A stretch of 64,000 nt of DNA from Butyrivibrio sp. (GTDB lineage: Bacteria > Bacillota > Clostridia > Lachnospirales > Lachnospiraceae): contig SVGC01000019.1 of assembly GCA_015056495.1 (NCBI GenBank), positions 20,294-84,293 of the forward strand, read 5' to 3'. Shown one piece after another: positions 62,175 to 64,000 of this stretch (position 1 is the first letter of the stretch; each line of letters starts with the position of its first letter). A model generated the notes under the pieces. That model saw nothing but the letters and a program-made list of their open reading frames with translations. It was not told the DNA's origin and made no database searches. The translations under genes were made by a program, and so were the position numbers.

Positions 62175-63245
62175 CTAATCAATGTTTGCTAAAACTGAAT
62201 CTCTTATTTCTATTTCTTCATTAAACTCGAAAGTTGCCTTGCAGTCCGGATGATGTATAAGCCTGACCATATTCTCTGCAGCCTTTTCACCAAGTCGCTC
62301 TTTTGGATGAGGAACTGATGATAGTTGCGGCGAACTTACCCTTGCCTGATCAGAGTCATCCATGCTGACAATGGACATATCCTTTGGCAGCTCCATACCT
62401 TTGTCCTTTAGTAGTCGTATCACTTCAACTGCGACCTGATCGTTGTAGCAGAAAACGGCACTGCAACCTGAAAGTCTGCTATATATCTTGTCCCTTGCCT
62501 GATCAATGTCTCTATATTCAATGCTGTCGAGCCACACTACGTGTTCTTCACTTATGAGATAACCGGCTTCATGAAGAGCTTTGACATATCCGCTATATCT
62601 AGCGTGACCCTGTCCATCATCCAGCTTCAATATGCATCCAATGTTTTTGTGCCCGTTATCTATGAGTAACTTAACTGCCCGATAAGCACCATCTTTATCA
62701 TCAAGTGATACATGAGGCATATCCAGTTCGGGATAAGTGCTATTAACAAATAGTATCTGTACACCTTTTTTCTTTAGTTCACAGTACAGATCGATATTTG
62801 GATTAGGCAGTGCGCTCTTGGTAGGCTCGATTATAAGTCCTGCCACATCATTTCTGCCAAGCATGTCCTTCAATATGCTGCGCTCTTTTTCTACCGTATT
62901 ATTGGTAAAAGACAGTTCAATAGAATATCCGTGTGCGCTGAGCCCCTTTTCTATACCTTGTATAGTTTTTGGAAAGATGTACCCATCTACATATGTCAGG
63001 ATAACTCCCACTCTCTTTTTGTCACTGCCTTCCGCAGATAGCCCTGCCACATACGTGCCACTTCCACGTATGCTTGTAAGTATCCCTGCCTCTGAGAGTT
63101 CAGCAATTGCATGCCTTACAGTCTGCCTGCTGAGAGAAAATCTGTCTGCAAGCTCATTTTCAGATGGGATCTTACTTCCATCCTTTAGTCTTCCTGCATT
63201 TATCTCATTATTTAACCAATCTATTATTACCTTATATTTCGCCAT
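62175..63245 (-). CDS. araR: AraR-type arabinose repressor (GntR HTH plus LacI-like sensor)
   Basis: ATG 63245 is used; an upstream ATG would add seven residues and neither has a strong ribosome site. The 356-residue protein has an N-terminal GntR winged helix (KIPSENELADRFSLSRQTVR, then GSGTYVAG) and a LacI-type ligand-binding core (VNSTYPELDMPHVSLDDKDG, CYNDQVAVEVIRLLKD). This fusion is that of B. subtilis AraR. It heads the operon and should repress it until arabinose binds; palindromes like the AraR box lie upstream. Confidence 0.94.
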   Translation of the reverse strand: MAKYKVIIDWLNNEINAGRLKDGSKIPSENELADRFSLSRQTVRHAIAELSEAGILTSIRGSGTYVAGLSAEGSDKKRVGVILTYVDGYIFPKTIQGIEKGLSAHGYSIELSFTNNTVEKERSILKDMLGRNDVAGLIIEPTKSALPNPNIDLYCELKKKGVQILFVNSTYPELDMPHVSLDDKDGAYRAVKLLIDNGHKNIGCILKLDDGQGHARYSGYVKALHEAGYLISEEHVVWLDSIEYRDIDQARDKIYSRLSGCSAVFCYNDQVAVEVIRLLKDKGMELPKDMSIVSMDDSDQARVSSPQLSSVPHPKERLGEKAAENMVRLIHHPDCKATFEFNEEIEIRDSVLANID

Positions 63246-63283
63246 TTTAATCCATTTTTTATACAAGTTGTGTTATTTTTAGC

Positions 63284-63296
63284 AAGTTGTACACTT
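63284..63296. promoter_or_regulatory. AraR-box-like site downstream of the promoter
   Basis: AAGTTGTACACTT has the GTAC centre of AraR boxes and lies in the untranslated leader about 40 bases before araR. It is an imperfect palindrome, so the call is tentative. Confidence 0.45.
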
Positions 63297-63344
63297 AATA
63301 TATATATTTCGTGTATCGCTCATTGCTTGTTCTTTGCGATATTA

Positions 63345-63373
63345 ATCATAGTATTTGTCATCTTTTATGTCAA
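63345..63373 (-). promoter_or_regulatory. Promoter of the ara operon
   Basis: On the minus strand TTGACA (63368-63373) and TATGAT (63345-63350) are exactly 17 bases apart and read into araR. AraR-like boxes lie on both sides. Confidence 0.8.
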
Positions 63374-63408
63374 TCGAATATGGCTTGTAAAAGTATACAT
63401 ATTTTATA

Positions 63409-63426
63409 AGTTGTATATATACAAAT
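63409..63426. promoter_or_regulatory. AraR-box-like palindrome upstream of the promoter
   Basis: AGTTGTATATATACAAAT includes the perfect palindrome TTGTATATATACAA and resembles the B. subtilis AraR box ATTTGTACGTACAAAT. It sits about 35 bases upstream of the -35 element. From 63437 to 63690 I see no gene; 63460-63605 is more G+C-rich and has an inverted GCGCATTC/GAATGCGC pair. Confidence 0.65.
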
Positions 63427-63690
63427 TGTATATTACCACTTTCAAACAATCCATTTTTTAGTTACTGTTCACTCGAACAGCTCGCTTCAGTAACAAATTC
63501 GCGCATTCATTCCAAATCGCCTTTAGCGAGGAATGCGCTCACTTCTGAATCATTTTTTACGCAGTCAGCGGCGTAGCGCTTCCTGCTACCTCTGAGCAGC
63601 AACCATTTTTACGTTCTAAAATTTACAAATATTAGAACTACCATTATTTCATCTGACGTATTAAGATAGTATCCGGCTTATTTTTAACAC

Positions 63691-63750
63691 GCCGTGAGCA
63701 AGAAATCCACCACCTCTATAGGTGGTGGGATGAATTGTGATAAACACGGC
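63691..63750 (+). mobile_element. Left-end hairpin of an IS200/IS605-type element
   Basis: CCACCACCT (63707-63715) and AGGTGGTGG (63720-63728) pair around a 4-base loop, with an outer GCCGTG/CACGGC pair at 63691 and 63745. Subterminal hairpins of this kind are recognised by IS200/IS605 transposases. It lies 47 bases before tnpB. The right end lies beyond the window. Confidence 0.55.
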
Positions 63751-63796
63751 ACTTATTATGTAGGCAAAAGAACAAATGTTTGTTATAATTATATAC

Positions 63797-64000
63797 ATGA
63801 ACAGAGCTGTCAAATACAGAGCATATCCCACAACTGAACAAAGTGTTATGTTTGCCAAGACCTTTGGCTGTTGCCGTAAGATCTATAACCTCATGCTTTC
63901 CGATAAGATTGAAAGCTATAAGATTACAGGTAAGTTTCCAACTGTAACACCTGCCAAATACAAAAAAGATTATCCTTATCTCAAAGAAGTGGATAGTCTT
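63797..64000 (+). CDS. tnpB: TnpB (OrfB) RNA-guided nuclease of IS200/IS605 family, partial
   Basis: The frame runs from ATG 63797 off the right edge, 68 residues seen. It begins MNRAVKYRAYPTTEQSVMFA and continues TFGCCRKIYNLMLSDKIESY, the N-terminal pattern of TnpB proteins, with the later TPAKYKKDYPYLKEVDS also typical. TATAAT lies at 63783 just upstream. No tnpA is seen between the hairpin and tnpB, so this is a tnpB-only element or tnpA lies elsewhere. The catalytic domain and guide RNA would be beyond the edge. Confidence 0.88.
   Translation, partial: MNRAVKYRAYPTTEQSVMFAKTFGCCRKIYNLMLSDKIESYKITGKFPTVTPAKYKKDYPYLKEVDSL

Noticed and set aside
62737..63282. 181-residue plus-strand frame
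   Set aside because: Antisense to araR and rich in Ser/Leu/Pro as expected of a shadow frame.

Overview
The window looks like a chromosome segment of a Lachnospiraceae bacterium (Bacillota, Clostridia), most like the Butyrivibrio/Pseudobutyrivibrio group. This is inferred from A+T-rich DNA with strong AGGAGG ribosome sites, an SRP RNA with an Alu-type 5' part, LplB/LplC-type sugar permeases with a YesL (DUF624) protein, MsmX-type ATPase sharing, a split transketolase and an AraR-type regulator. No rRNA or tRNA gene was seen.

Layout. 1-11.6 kb holds housekeeping and stress genes: a VanW-family wall protein cut by the left edge, a 34-residue membrane peptide, endonuclease III, a heterodimeric ABC exporter, a flotillin, Hsp20, D-aminoacyl-tRNA deacylase, a SpoU-type RNA methyltransferase and a MATE exporter. 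11.6-15.6 kb holds an AraC regulator divergent from galK-galT. A 48-residue orphan gene and a 2-hydroxyacid dehydrogenase follow.

17.2-23.0 kb is the most interesting part: a self-contained, visibly A+T-richer cassette that I read as a radical-SAM RiPP (modified peptide) locus. On the minus strand it has a 41-residue precursor ending CGFGCAGGGTVTEN, a SPASM radical SAM maturase, a JAMM/RadC-like putative metallopeptidase and an ABC exporter with no C39 peptidase domain, closed by a terminator. Beside them is a 48-residue secreted pheromone-like peptide on the plus strand, tail-to-tail with a 614-residue regulator that carries two XRE-type HTH/TPR modules. The precursor and pheromone promoters diverge from one 43-bp palindrome. 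The arrangement resembles Rgg/SHP- or PlcR/PapR-type peptide quorum sensing controlling a RiPP, with a differently built regulator.

23.2-50.7 kb is mostly plant-glycan use. It contains a lipoprotein, a GH106-like and GH2 pair, a putative PD-(D/E)XK protein, a four-copy hairpin repeat, a DUF436 protein, a sugar-binding lipoprotein paired with a chemoreceptor, a solute-binding protein coupled to tadA, an Rrf2 regulator, SRP RNA, a PflA-like radical SAM protein, a CdaR-type regulator and the shared ATPase MsmX. A galactoside operon follows (lplB, lplC, binding protein, GH2, GH35, lacI), with yesL upstream. The same LacI-type operator sits upstream of both the permease operon and msmX, which fits MsmX powering this ATPase-less transporter.

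50.7-63.5 kb holds a GNAT acetyltransferase and alpha/beta hydrolase, metG, methionine aminopeptidase, then araR-araA-araB-araD-tktN-tktC-rpe. That last run takes arabinose through xylulose-5-phosphate into the pentose phosphate pathway. The right edge cuts a TnpB gene of an IS200/IS605-type element. GalK/GalT, GH2, GH35 and the ara operon together suggest use of galactose- and arabinose-rich plant polymers such as arabinogalactan or pectin side chains.
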